From contig CM055612.1 of the NCBI GenBank assembly GCA_029379385.1, positions 9,610,001 to 9,674,000 on the forward strand: DNA of 64,000 nucleotides, written 5' to 3'. Both the position numbers and the translations under genes were made by a program. The DNA comes from Quillaja saponaria. Lineage: Eukaryota > Streptophyta > Magnoliopsida > Fabales > Quillajaceae. Positions 36,850 to 48,487 of the stretch are shown in pieces; the stretch's first letter is position 1; every line of letters starts with the position of its first letter. The notes under the pieces are model-generated. The model searched no databases, was not told the DNA's origin, and was given only the letters and a program-made list of their open reading frames with translations.

Positions 36850-37010
36850 TATAATCCTTGACAATCTCTTCCCCTTCAATCATCATGAATATTCACCTTT
36901 CTTGAACTTGTGCAACAGTGTATATCCCCCATCATGAGCTCTCTGTCTTGCTTCTGACCCACAATGATGTTGAAAGCATGAGTGAACAAGGCACCACTGA
37001 ACATTTAATG
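36850..37010 (-). pseudogene. Yippee gene fragment (relic)
   Basis: On the minus strand, about 37007-36910 reads FSGALFTHAFNIIVGQKQDR then ELMM, matching [23 protein letters not shown] of the Yippee gene 2.5 kb away. After a break, about 36900-36850 reads IEGEEIVKDY, matching the C-terminal [11 protein letters not shown]. The middle part ([14 protein letters not shown]) is missing and the frame is broken. It therefore represents only the last exon, partly deleted. Confidence 0.75.
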
Positions 37011-37242
37011 TTGGGGCTTCAATAAATTCCTACTTAAGTTCCATATGCGTAATGATCTGGTTGACCATCTTTGAAAACTATATGGAAAACCATGGTTCTG
37101 GGGCTTCTTTCCTAGCGTGCACTACACTGTACTTGTGTTATATGTCACTGTGTTAGCCCAATGTACATTATCTGTTCCATTCTCACATTTCAGTACTCTA
37201 TGATATTACTGAAAATTTTATGTTAAACTAAATATATATTAA

Positions 37243-39710
37243 TGAGGAATGTGACATGCATTATTTGGAATTTTTTTTTTTTACATTTATTTTATATGTA
37301 ATTTTAGAATTTAACATTATATTTTTAGACTTTATGTTATATAAGTTTCTATTCTAGTGTTTTATGTAATACCAATATGAAGGTTTAATATGGACTTGTT
37401 TAGCATTTTTTTTTTTTTTGATAAATTGAATATTAAAGTATAATTTTCTAACTTGTTTTCTTTCTTTCTTCCTCCCTTTTATCAATTTTTCCTCAAATCT
37501 CCATTTTCTCATTCTGTCTAGCATCAAATTGGTATCAGAGTCCAAATTCCTAATTGTCCAACCCAAAAATCATACAAAACGCTTGAAAAATGACCTACAG
37601 CCTCTGCCACTGCCAACCACTGTAATCCGCCGCACTACTTCACCCATTTTTTCATTGAGACCACCATAATATTCCACCAGTCCTTCTGATCCTAAATCCA
37701 TTGAAACTAACCCCATAAACCATCTGAAGCAACCAATCCCCCTGCTGCGAAAACCAAAATAACCACAAAACCACCGTCCTCGGACTTTCATTTTTCTTAC
37801 CAACACATCCATTGGGAAAGGAAAGGCCGATCTGCTAGATCCAAATGTGTCGCTGCCAAAGGACATTGTGATCAACTACACGCACAAATTGAAACCTCCA
37901 GCTCACAATGTGAGCTCTCCATCATCATTACATCATCATCCATATCATTGCCATGCATTCATTCAACGCCACAACACCACCACTCCGTCAGCAATCAATG
38001 CCGCATCATCACTGTTGACCATTTCAGTTGCACTTGTTTTTGACCCATTTTTGACAAACTTGGATCGGTTCCTGAAGTTTTTTGACGCATAAATCCATTT
38101 TTGTTATGTTTCTTCAAAATTTGCCTTGAAATTCTAAAATTGGTAGCATATCTGTCTAATTCTTTATTTTGATTACTTTTCATGTTTTATTTAGTTTTCT
38201 AATTTGCTGAATTTCTATTTCAGTTATTAAAAAAAAAAAAAGGGAAAGAGAGAGAACATTTTTTGTTTTAGTTATTTTTCAATGTCTTGGTACTCTATGT
38301 TGCCTACCTTATTTTGTTTAGATATATTAATAGAGAGCACATTGATAGAGTTTTGTATGTTTATCCTTATTTAGAACTTGAGTTTCCTATAATTGTTACA
38401 TATAGAGATATACTATGCTTAAGCGTTTTGAGATTCATGGTGATCTCCAAATAAAATTTTCTAACTAAACCTCTAGAATTCTATTTGTCTTAGAGTTTCC
38501 TAAGTTGTATCCTAAGCATCGCCCTAATGTCTTTATGAATCCTAGATATTTTTGTTATCCAGACCCTCACGTGTCACTCTCAGATTTTGTGTTTGTTGCT
38601 TTCAAAAATTGTGACGTGGTTATTGTTTGGTAGAACTTGTATATGCATTGATCCATTCTTAGCTATGACCAACCGAACTATACATTCCAGTACATACAGT
38701 CTCATCGGACCTCAATGTTATTTCAACCTCTTACAACTGAACAATATAGATTCATATGGAAAACATTAACGAAAAACTTGATGAGTTCAGTGCAACCCCA
38801 GGTGAGGTGCTTGCAATGTAAGGTCTAGACCTTGATAAATCTGAGTTAAATATGGTTGAGATAGACAATCAAATATATGAAGACTTGCATGAATTTAATG
38901 ACTTCCTAGCTAAGCCTACATCACTAGCGCAAGCCAGTTATACACATGACTTTGCAGTCGAAGATGATCTTGAGCCGCTTTCAGAAGAGGATGAAAAGTC
39001 AAGTTCATGGATTTGATAATGTTCATAAGCCACTCACAATGGATGAAGAGATTTCAGATACAGATGTGATTGAACATGTCGACATTCCAGAGCAGGATGA
39101 TGAGATTATAGTTTCAGACATGATTTAATTATATGACATTTCTAAGCTTGTCGATGTAGTTCCAGAGTATGTAGATGACGAGCAGATTGTCGAGACTACT
39201 CATCTTCCAGAAGTCGAGTTATTGATTTTGTCATCCCTTTACAATTGCAAGTGTTCATAATCGCTAATTGAGTTCTCATTGCAGCGATATTTTTGTTGAG
39301 GTTCACGACTTTTGCTACAAGATTTTATTCACAAGGTCCTCATCTCCCCTTTATTATAACCTCATCACAACACTCAAGGTCGAGTTTTTTTTTTTTTTTT
39401 TTTCCCAACAAGTAGAGAATGATGGGAAATAAGATATAAATCATTTGGAAGTTTTTTTTGATATTAATATGTTTATTTTATTATGTAATTTTAGAATTTA
39501 GACATTTGTTTAGTATTTAGTATTTTATTTTTAGACTTTATGTTATTTACGTTTCTATCTTAGGGTTTTATGTAATGCGTATATAAAGGTTTATTTAGTA
39601 TAAACTTATTTAGCATTCTCTTTTCTATGAATTGAATATTAACACATAATCTTTTTAACCTCTTTTCTTTCTCACTCCCTCCCTTTCTATGAATTTTTTT
39701 TTTTCTAATA
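37243..39710 (+). mobile_element. Non-autonomous LTR retrotransposon
   Basis: 5' LTR about 37243-37525, starting TGAGG; 3' LTR about 39420-39710, starting TGATG. They share, in order, CATTTGGAA (ATTTGGAA in the 5' copy), TGTAATTTTAGAATTTA, TTTTAGACTTTATGTTAT, GTTTCTAT, GTTTTATGTAAT and TTGAATATTAA. Just inside the 5' LTR is TGGTATCAGAGTC (37531), the primer-binding site complementary to initiator tRNA-Met. The ~1.9 kb interior has no gag-pol; short open frames such as 38946-39128 (acidic, DVIEHVDIPEQDDEIIVSDM) are unassigned. The LTRs differ considerably, so the insertion is old; the 3' end is blurred. Confidence 0.85.
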
Positions 39711-40612
39711 AGATATTTTATGATTCAAATTTTCTAATGACACTCTTAATTAAGTCAAAATCATTTAATATTCTAGACAGAATGAGTGAGAATTAATGCT
39801 TATAATATATAACATATGCACATCTCTCAACACAAGCGTCATATCAAATTCTTATCATTGTAATCAAATACTCTAAATTTATTTTATCAAATTAACTACT
39901 AATTTCTCCCATCTCATTAAAATTCACTCTATATAACTATTTTTCATATATATTTATTTTCATTTCACCCTTTTCTCTTATCTGCCTTCTCCTCTGGAGC
40001 TTCTTTAATATTTATTTTTCTTTTAGTTTTTCAAATCAAATGAAAATAACAAAAGATTAAAATTTTGCTAATTTTTATCCTAATTTTTTTCTGCATATCT
40101 TTTGTATTGTTTATTTGGTGGAAGAATTTTTATTTTTAAAGAAATGAAAAAGAAAATATTGTTATTTCTTGTATTTTTAATACCTTCATTTCTTTGATAT
40201 TCTACTATATTTCTTGATTTAAAAGAAAGAAAGTACGTTAGTCTTATTTTGTTAGTCTTATTTTATGAATTCTTTTTGCTCTCAAATCTTTTTATAACAA
40301 AAGATTAATTTGTTATTACTGTTTACCTATTATTATTTTTTAATGGTGACTTTTATGAATTTATTTGTATTGAAAAAACCATTAGAAATATGTAAAATAG
40401 TAAAAGAAGATAATTATAGGGTATTGCAGAAAAATTTATGATAAAAAAAAATTCATTTAAAGACAAAGGATTCCATAAAGGGTGTTCTGACTTTTAAGAA
40501 TAGTAAGTATGGATATAGTATTGAATTTCATGAGGCTTTCTTTTTATTTACAACTTAATAAATAAAAGAAATTAATAAATTCAATCTTAATTAATCTATA
40601 TATATATTTATA
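39711..40612. other. AT-rich intergenic stretch
   Basis: Nothing supported beyond low-complexity AT sequence. Confidence 0.5.
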
Positions 40613-41341
40613 TTTTGATTTCCTATTTTACCTTTTATACTTATTAAATTTTGAATATTGTCACACTCTCTTGATGTCTATTTCAATAGAGTCGCTCTCT
40701 CAATTAATTATTATAATAGGATTAATTTAAAGTGATAAATATATTTCTAATTAAATGGTTAGAGTTTTGTTCTAATATGAATTGTTTAGCTACTCCATAA
40801 TTGTAGAGTTTAAATGAAATTGAAATTTTAACACTTAATAAATTTAATTGAAACTGTAAATATATTTTTAATTAAACGGTTGGAGTTTTGTTCTAATATG
40901 AATTGTTTTCTATTTTTTCAAAGCTTTTAGAATTGTCTAATTATGTTATATGTAATAACATTTATATATAAAAGAGCCTTAAAGGAAGAAGATTTTGATT
41001 TCCTATTTTACCCTTTGTACTTATTAAATTTTCAATATTGTCACACTCTCTTGATGTCTATTTCAATAGAGTCTTTCTCTCAATTAATTATTATAATAGG
41101 ATTAATTTAAAGCTATAAATATTTCTAATTAAATAGTTAGAGTTTTGTTCTAATATGAATTGTTCAGCTACTCCATAATTGTAAAGTTTCAATGAAACTG
41201 AAAATTTAAAACTTAATAAATTTAATTGAAATTGTAAATATATTTTTAATTAAATGGTTAGAGTTTTGTTATAATATGAATTGTTTTCTTTTTTTCAAAG
41301 CTTTAAGAATTGTCTAGTTATGTTATATGTAATAACATTAG
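40613..41341. repeat. Tandem duplication, ~350-380 bp unit with nested sub-repeat
   Basis: Copy 1 starts TTTTGATTTCCTATTTTACC at 40613 and copy 2 starts with the same word at 40993. Both run through CACACTCTCTTGATGTCTAT, AGTTTTGTTCTAATATGAAT and GTTATATGTAATAACATT. Within each copy the word AAATATATTT.TAATTAAA.GGTT.GAGTTTTGTT occurs twice about 120 bases apart, so an older internal duplication was itself duplicated. Non-coding. Confidence 0.9.
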
Positions 41342-41849
41342 TATAACTTATATTTGCATAATACATTAACAAGTTTGAAATTAAATTTAAAATTTGAACC
41401 TTGGTACTTTTCATCCAACCATAATTAGTTAGTTTATTCTAACCATAACTATAACTACCTATATGCTTTCTTTATATCTGCTTGAGAAGCTCCAATTCCA
41501 TGTTTATATACTCTTCTTGTTTTTGTTTTTGGCAACTTTTGAGGTTACATTATTAGAGCATATAGCACATCTCTTAATGTCATGTGACCAAAATTGTTTT
41601 GAATTTTTTGCTGAAAGTTTAGATGACTGAACATAAACTCTCTTCACATTTAGTCATGCGATCTTTTTTTTTATATAAAATATTACATGTTTATATTATT
41701 AATTAATTTTTTTATTGGATATATATATATATTTTTTTATTGTCATTAACATGGAATATTTTTTTTTATTAATCATAATATGAATAATAATTGTTAATGA
41801 ACATATATTTATATAATATATACACAATTCACATGCAATGTGTATGCTA

Positions 41850-42740
41850 CAAAAGCTAGTATTTATATATGGTTGTTAAAAATTATAGATTTATTAATAT
41901 TGAAAAAATTAGGACAAAAAATAATAGTTTCAACAATCATAAAAAATTTATAATCCTATTAATATTAAAATGGAGAAGAATTAGAAAAAAAAAACTAAAA
42001 ACATTTATGTAATAATAAAAAATTATAAAGATATTTAAGAAAATAAATTTTTTTCTCCTATATCACTTTTTTTTTGGGTACATTTGGAATGCTCAAACTA
42101 GGCACTAGAGGACGAGAGGACATGTACTAACCGCTTGATCTTAAGATGGAAAGAAAATTAAAAGTTAAAGCCCAATATTATAATCATAGAAACTATGATC
42201 TTAATTTTTTTTAATTCATATTATTTAAAATGAATAAAATTGTAATTCATAAATTTGAGAAGAAACAAAAAATATTATAATTATTAGAAACTTATTAAAC
42301 AAAAAAAATTATGATATTCATTACTACATATTATTGAAAAAATATATAAACTTTTGAATTAAAACAATAATATTATAATAATAAAAACTATACTCTTGAT
42401 ATTTTAGTTAATTCAAAGTAATTTTTGAAATTTTAATTCATAAATTTAAGAAAAACTAAAAAATTATGATTATTAGAAACTTATAAAATAAAAAAAATTC
42501 AGAAATTTAAACTTAATTACTATTGACATATAATTAAAAAAAATTAGTAAAACAGAAATCAATATTTCTAAAAATTACAATCATATTGATATTAAAATGA
42601 AAAAAATTAGAAAAAAGTAAAAAAAAAAAAGATTTATTTAAAATAAAATAACAACTAAAGGTAATTGTATAATAATAAAAATTTATAAATATATTTTCAA
42701 AATTAAAAAATTATATCAAAAACTCACTTTTTATATATAA
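41850..42740. repeat. Two or three diverged copies of a dispersed AT-rich repeat
   Basis: The series ATTGATATTAAAATGAA..AGAA, AAAATAACAACTAAA, TAATAATAAAAA.TTATAAA.ATATTT occurs near 42580-42690, in shorter form near 41955-42040, and again near 53115-53245. No coding capacity; probably an old non-autonomous transposon family. Confidence 0.55.
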
Positions 42741-42751
42741 TATGGATATAT

Positions 42752-42812
42752 ATTGTAGGGAAAGGTTCGGGTTGAGTCCGGTTTATTGTAGGGGGAGGTT
42801 CGGGTTGAGTCC
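42752..42812. repeat. ~33 bp tandem duplication in the NSR-type gene promoter
   Basis: ATTGTAGGGAAAGGTTCGGGTTGAGTCC is followed by ATTGTAGGGGGAGGTTCGGGTTGAGTCC, the two differing mainly at a GAAAGG/GGGAGG position. It lies about 200-260 bases upstream of the ATG. Confidence 0.9.
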
Positions 42813-43012
42813 CAAAACCGGATGAATTGCCAAAAAAAAAAAAAATCCAAAAATATTTGATTAAGCTGCTACGACTTTCCGTTTCTACATCTCAGAAAAA
42901 CAGACAAACTAATCTCAACTCACTTCCGCCTTACACATATCGAACCTCCGAACTCAATACACGACAACCCTCATTTTCATCTCTCTCTTTCTGTCTGGTT
43001 TTGGCTCATTAC

Positions 43013-46000
43013 ATGTCGGACGCATATTGGAGATACGGCGATGCACGACAAGTGCCTTCGTCGGCGATGTCTTCGATGATTGGGAAGCGCTCGCGCGCTG
43101 ACTATGGTACGAGAAGCTTTTATTGCAATTTTATGTATACATCTTCTCGTTTATGGAAATTAGGGTTTCTAGAAATTATTTTTATTGCCAGTGTTTTATC
43201 TGCGATTGATTTCTATAATGAAAAAAGGTAAATGGGAGTGAAGAAGATAATCAATTTTTGGCCGTTGTAAAAGATTCTTTTCCTGTTAAAAGCTAAATAA
43301 CCATAAAAAAATATCTTCTTTGGTTATGTTTGAAGAAGAAATGATGGATTACTGAATCTTAAGTTTGATATCATATGGTTCCTCATGTTTATTCAACCGA
43401 TTCAAGAGGGCAATTAGCGGCGACACTGGTTGGTGGTAAAAAACAAATCTTTTATATGCTCAGTTTGATTTAAAAAAAAATAAAATTTGAGTTGCACTAT
43501 GAAAGGTGTCTCAATAAGCTCTTTTCTTAGTATAGTACGTAAGTGTAGTTCTCGAGAAGGGAATTGGTCTGTGTGACCTGTTCTTCAAACACCCTCTTCC
43601 CTCCGGGGCATTACAAGAGGTGAGTTGAGTTTGGTTGCCTTAGTTCGCATGCTTTTGATTACAGTATTTACTCAATTTATGGAGAGATAACACCATTTTT
43701 AGTGTAGGTTATCTTTTAGGTTTAGGTTTAGTTGGTCAATAGAGAATGGGGACTCATGTTAGTCTCCTTGGCCAGTATCTGTTTAGATGTCAGCAGATAT
43801 TGGAAAACCTTCAGTTCGTGGAGAACCTGCACTGTAATTTGTACAATAATTTGAAAGTGTTGTGTGTATATTTTTTATAACTTACTTCCCTTTCCTTTTG
43901 CGTCGTAGAAATCTTTGTGCCTTGTCATGAGTGCATTTGTATTAGTGAAAGTATAGTGGCACACATGCTACTTTTTCTTTTGTTTTTCCTTTGATGTTTT
44001 AAAGCATAAATTGCTGATGGTTTTAGTTGTTTCAATTCTGGAGGCTAATATTCATGGACTGGGACCTGAGTGGGACATGTATGATTGTTCGGGTGGTGCT
44101 AGTAAATTATCAGTACAGTTTTCTTTGTGTTATTTTTTATAGTTTGGATAAACTATCCACTGAATATCATAGTTATTATGCCAACTCTATTATGCCATGG
44201 TGTAGCAGGGAAGGAATATTCAACCAGACATGTAAATTAAGTCCAGAAAAGTAGCTAAAATTAACTCATTGCATGCTTAATTGGGGTTGAATAGTTGTTT
44301 GTTGATGATTAATAAATGAATATCTATTTAATATTGTTGAGACCCAAATCACGTGCTTGAATTGGGGTTCTGGAACTAATATTATGTGGCTGCATATCAT
44401 CCGTTTTATACTCATACTGGCTCATTTGAAGATTGGGGCCAGATTCTGGATTCTACTTTTTTCTTTCAAAGTTTTTTTCCTCATTTTTGGTTATTCTTGT
44501 TATACCACAATTAGCATTATTATGGCTCTGATTTTTATTTTTTTTTCGTAATTTCATAATGAAAAAGATTTTCCATATTGCAGTTGTGCTTGCTCATTAT
44601 ATGCTTAAATAGGGAGCATATCCTTTATTGATTGATTATTGAATATTGATTACGTTGATCTTGTCAAAACCTTTTCTCATAAACCAATTTAGATTGGTCC
44701 AAGAGTGTTGTGGCATGTATTGATGAGGAATAAGAAATAAGAGTTGAGGAAAACGTGTTGGGTTTAGAAAACTTAAAAATAAAACACTAATTGGCAAGAG
44801 CTAAACTTGTTTGAATATTGCTATCAACTTTGTCATATGCAGTCTAACTGTACAATGAGCTTATCTGGAATTTGTTGAACTATCTGGTCTGGCAACTTTC
44901 CAAATTGTAGGTTCACATTATGGCATAATTGACTAACCACTATCTAATATATGATTGATATCACTATCCAGGTAGATGTACATGGTTTAGTGATATGAAG
45001 AAGGTAAAAGTTCCAATAGACCATCACAAAACACTTTTTCCCAAAAAGGAGGCTTAACTGTAAATATTCTTTTCCTTTAGCTGAATTTACATAGGCTGTA
45101 TAAGACCCTCCTGTTATCATATGCATATGTTGATACCGATTCCTGATATGTCAGATAATTGCCAGTAATAACTGTGGAAAGTGATTTTAAATCTCGGAAA
45201 CGTAGGCCTTTTCTATTAAAGGGTAAATGAATAAAATCTAGAGATTTGTTGATGGCTTCTGTATATAATTGTATATTGTTTTTACAGAACTTAATATAAA
45301 CATGTGATTGTGCTGTAATTATTTATTTCTGAATTGAAAGACGTCAATATTGATCTTAATCACTTGAATTCAAAAACCTTGTAGATCTGGTGACATAGAT
45401 CTTAGCTAACACCAATAATAGAGGTAGCGAAAATTCTCCCACATACAATTCCACTGTGTTCAGGAAGCATTAATGTGCCTCTCTTTTTGTTTTGTTACAA
45501 TTATATAGCTTTGGAAGTTGCAAGAAAGTGAAATTATAAGTTTTAACGAATTCCTAAAACTATTGAATGCATTTAGTGCTAGTGGAAAGTTGGCATATAA
45601 TCTCTGCAACTCTGTTCTTCTTTATCATTAAGGAATTTAAGGCATTTTCCTCTTGTCTCAGGTCAATAATTTGTGGTTCTAATTTAATTTTTTGGTTCAT
45701 CGTGCTTATTTGTTGTTAATTAGTTCTTGAATTGCCATGCCGAACCCTTTATAGACTCCAAGTGGCCATTTGATCAATTTGCTGAATCTCTGAGCTTGCA
45801 GATTAACTAGAAAGGATAGATCATAGACTTCTACTAGGGTATCATTTGGGAGCCTAAATTTGTGTTTTCTATAATCAAGGAATGCCTTTGCAAGAGAACG
45901 GAGCCAAAAAATTATCTAAGATCTTATTTAAACTGAAGTGAAGCAGATAAATAGAGTCTAAAGTCTAAGCTAAATAACATGGCAAGGCCAATAACTCTCA

Positions 46001-48487
46001 CACAAAGCACAGAAGTTGAAGACAATTTCAATGGCTTTGAAAGAGTGCAAAGAACACAAAACTCCGAGATGTGGTTTTTGAGATTAGATACATGAAAGTG
46101 GTAATTGATTTTAAAAGAGACTAAAATCTTCAATAGCTCGGTAGTAACTTTAAAGTAATCATTCTCCTGTTAGTAGTTTTAGTGGCATATCACTTTTCCT
46201 CATGAAAGGAATCCTCTTCTGCATTTTAATCATCAGTGAGAATCTCTCTGTGTCTATCTATCAATCAATTAACTGAAGTGTTTACTTTGAAGATATCCCT
46301 GGTCATGGCGACTTGCCCAATTATTTTCTCCACGATGAGGATAGAGGAGCACTCCGTGTAATTAGAGATACTGAGTCAATTGGAGCATCCTATGACCGTT
46401 ACCTTCGTAGTGCGGTACCTAATTGTTTTCATTTTTTATGGATGCTAATCTTAGTCTTGAGGTGTTTCACATTTAGGGCTAACATCAATAATAATGTTTC
46501 AGCAAGTTTCATCTTTTAGTGGCGGACAGTCTACCAGACCAATTGGCGGGGGAATATCCATTCGTCCTGTTGATGATCCACGTCTTGTTGGTATTGGGGG
46601 AGTAGAGACAAGAGCAACTGCAAAAGAAAAGACCACGGAATTCAGTAGTGGAAGGGCTGAGCGTCCCCTTCCTCCTGGTTTCTACCAATACACTCTTTGT
46701 GGAGGGTTTACCTTCCAATTGTACACGACGGGAAGTGGCCCGTATCCTTTTATTACATCCCTTATATCTTTGCACATTTTTTCTCCTTGAATGTTTCTCC
46801 TCCCTAACTTTTTATACAGATATCTTTCGCCCTTTTGTTGGTTACAAAGAAGTCAGACTTGTTAGCAAGGAATCAAGACATGTAAGTTTATCTTTCCAAA
46901 TTTCAGAATTAACATTTAGTTCAATGTTGGATATACTGTATGCTACTATGTGCAGCCTGGGGGAGATCCACTGGTACTGTGTTTTGTCGATTTCGTGAGT
47001 CCAGCCCATGCAGCAACTGCTATGGATGCCTTACAAGGTAAATTTTCTTTTTCTTTGATTTTAATGAACAATAGCCCCATCTCTTTTGGTCAATCCGTTT
47101 CATTAATTATATCTGCTGTTCTTTACTGTGTCAATTATGGCACATTAACATGCTTCCCTCGAACATTAATTTGGACATGTATAAATTCACAGTGCAAAAA
47201 AGTGAGAAATGCATGTTATTTCATTTTTGCTGGCTGATTTTTCTCTTTTTCTGGATGGTGGGAGAGTTAAATGGGTCTTATGTCATCGTGACTTTATGTA
47301 TGGTAAATAAATAAATTCAGTAAGCCATGGTAGAATTTGTTCTAGGAACATTATTCCTTCTTTATTTGGCCGGAGCTCTAAGATTGAATTAACATCAGCA
47401 ATAAATGCACTGCACAAATGAAATTGAAACCATGATAAAGACATGTTGTCTGGCAGCTGGATGAGACCAAGGTGTATTGCTTGGTTGTGTAAAAAATATA
47501 ATAAAAGCAGTATATGGCACTCATTTATGTTTTTAATGGTCCCAATGAAAAGTAAATTCTAAACTTCTCAAACCTTTACCTTGCTTTTGCCACTTCTTTG
47601 AAAAAGAATTCTCTCAACCTTTGAAGGTGCTTGGATGAAGATGGCGAACTTAATTTGTAATATTGATATGAAGAATTATGACACAACTTTCGATTCTACT
47701 ATAATTACTATTTGGCCCGGTGAACAAGGTGTTCGCGTGTAAGCCTCTGGAGTTACATTTTGGATGATTCAGACTGATACATGAAATTATGAACTTCCCT
47801 TTCTGACACATTTTATGCCCAATTATGCAAATTAACTGTATTAAAGTTTGCCAACTATGGAAACTGTCACTTTCTTGGTTTGGTGTGATTCACTAGGTTA
47901 TATGGACCACTTGTTAATAAAGAAATTAATGGCCAAGCTCAGCCGGCCCTATTTAGGTTACCTGGATGTGTTAAGGAGGCTGACCTAGTTGTCTGTCCCA
48001 CCTGCTTTTAGTGGTTTAAGGATGATTACCTGAACTGTATCTTTTTCCATGCCTTACTTGTTCCTTCTATATAGATACCCCTGCTATGTAGTTGTAAAAT
48101 GCACCCCTAGTTTCACTGAATGGGTAAGGTGGAGAAAAAAGGTCCAGTGTGTGAGATTTACTTTTTGAAGGTTGGACAGCCATTTTTCAATTTCGGTTTG
48201 AGGGGGGACGCACATTTACTTTTGTGGAAGTTAGTTTATACCTTTTTTGTTTCGAGTTGTATTTATGCATTAAGCTAAGTTAATGACTGCACACGTCTTA
48301 TATCACCTGTCTGCTCAGCCCTAATTCCGCCGTTGGAAACGTGGCTCATTGTTCAGCGTAAGTAGTGAACCTTAATTTTGCAGGTTACAAGTTTGATGAG
48401 GATGACCGTGACTCGGTCAATTTAAGGTTGCAATTTGCACGCCATCCTGGTGCACGGTCAGGTGCCGGGCATCGTGGCAAACGTTGA
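43013..48487 (+). CDS. Nuclear speckle RNA-binding protein (NSR type, single RRM); frame break in exon 3
   Basis: Six exons with GT-AG borders: 43013-43106, 46293-46414, 46503-46741, 46820-46881, 46956-47037, 48384-48487. The first in-frame ATG gives MSDAYWRYGD. The N-terminal half is low-complexity (GKRSRADYDIPGHG, SIGASYDRYL). The RRM begins NTLFVEGLPSNCTRREVA (RNP2), continues IFRPFVGYKEVRLVSKES, then PLVLCFVDFVSPAHAATAMDALQG (RNP1 region), and ends LRLQFARHPGARSG plus a basic GHRGKR tail. Family members such as Arabidopsis NSRa/NSRb sit in nuclear speckles, modulate alternative splicing and bind the lncRNA ASCO. The six exons sum to 703 bases, one more than a multiple of three; the break lies between RPLPP and TNTLF (46673-46684). 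Corrected, the length would be about 233 residues. Intron 1 is 3.2 kb. Confidence 0.9.
43107..46292 (+). other. Large first intron of the NSR-type gene
   Basis: 3.2 kb between the CTATG|GTACGA donor and the TTTGAAG|ATATCC acceptor. No other gene is supported inside it. Long first introns in genes of RNA-binding proteins often hold regulatory or alternatively spliced sequence, but nothing here shows that directly. Confidence 0.6.

Noticed and set aside
46509..46775. Minus-strand open frame over NSR exon 3
   Set aside because: Antisense shadow of a conserved RRM-gene exon.
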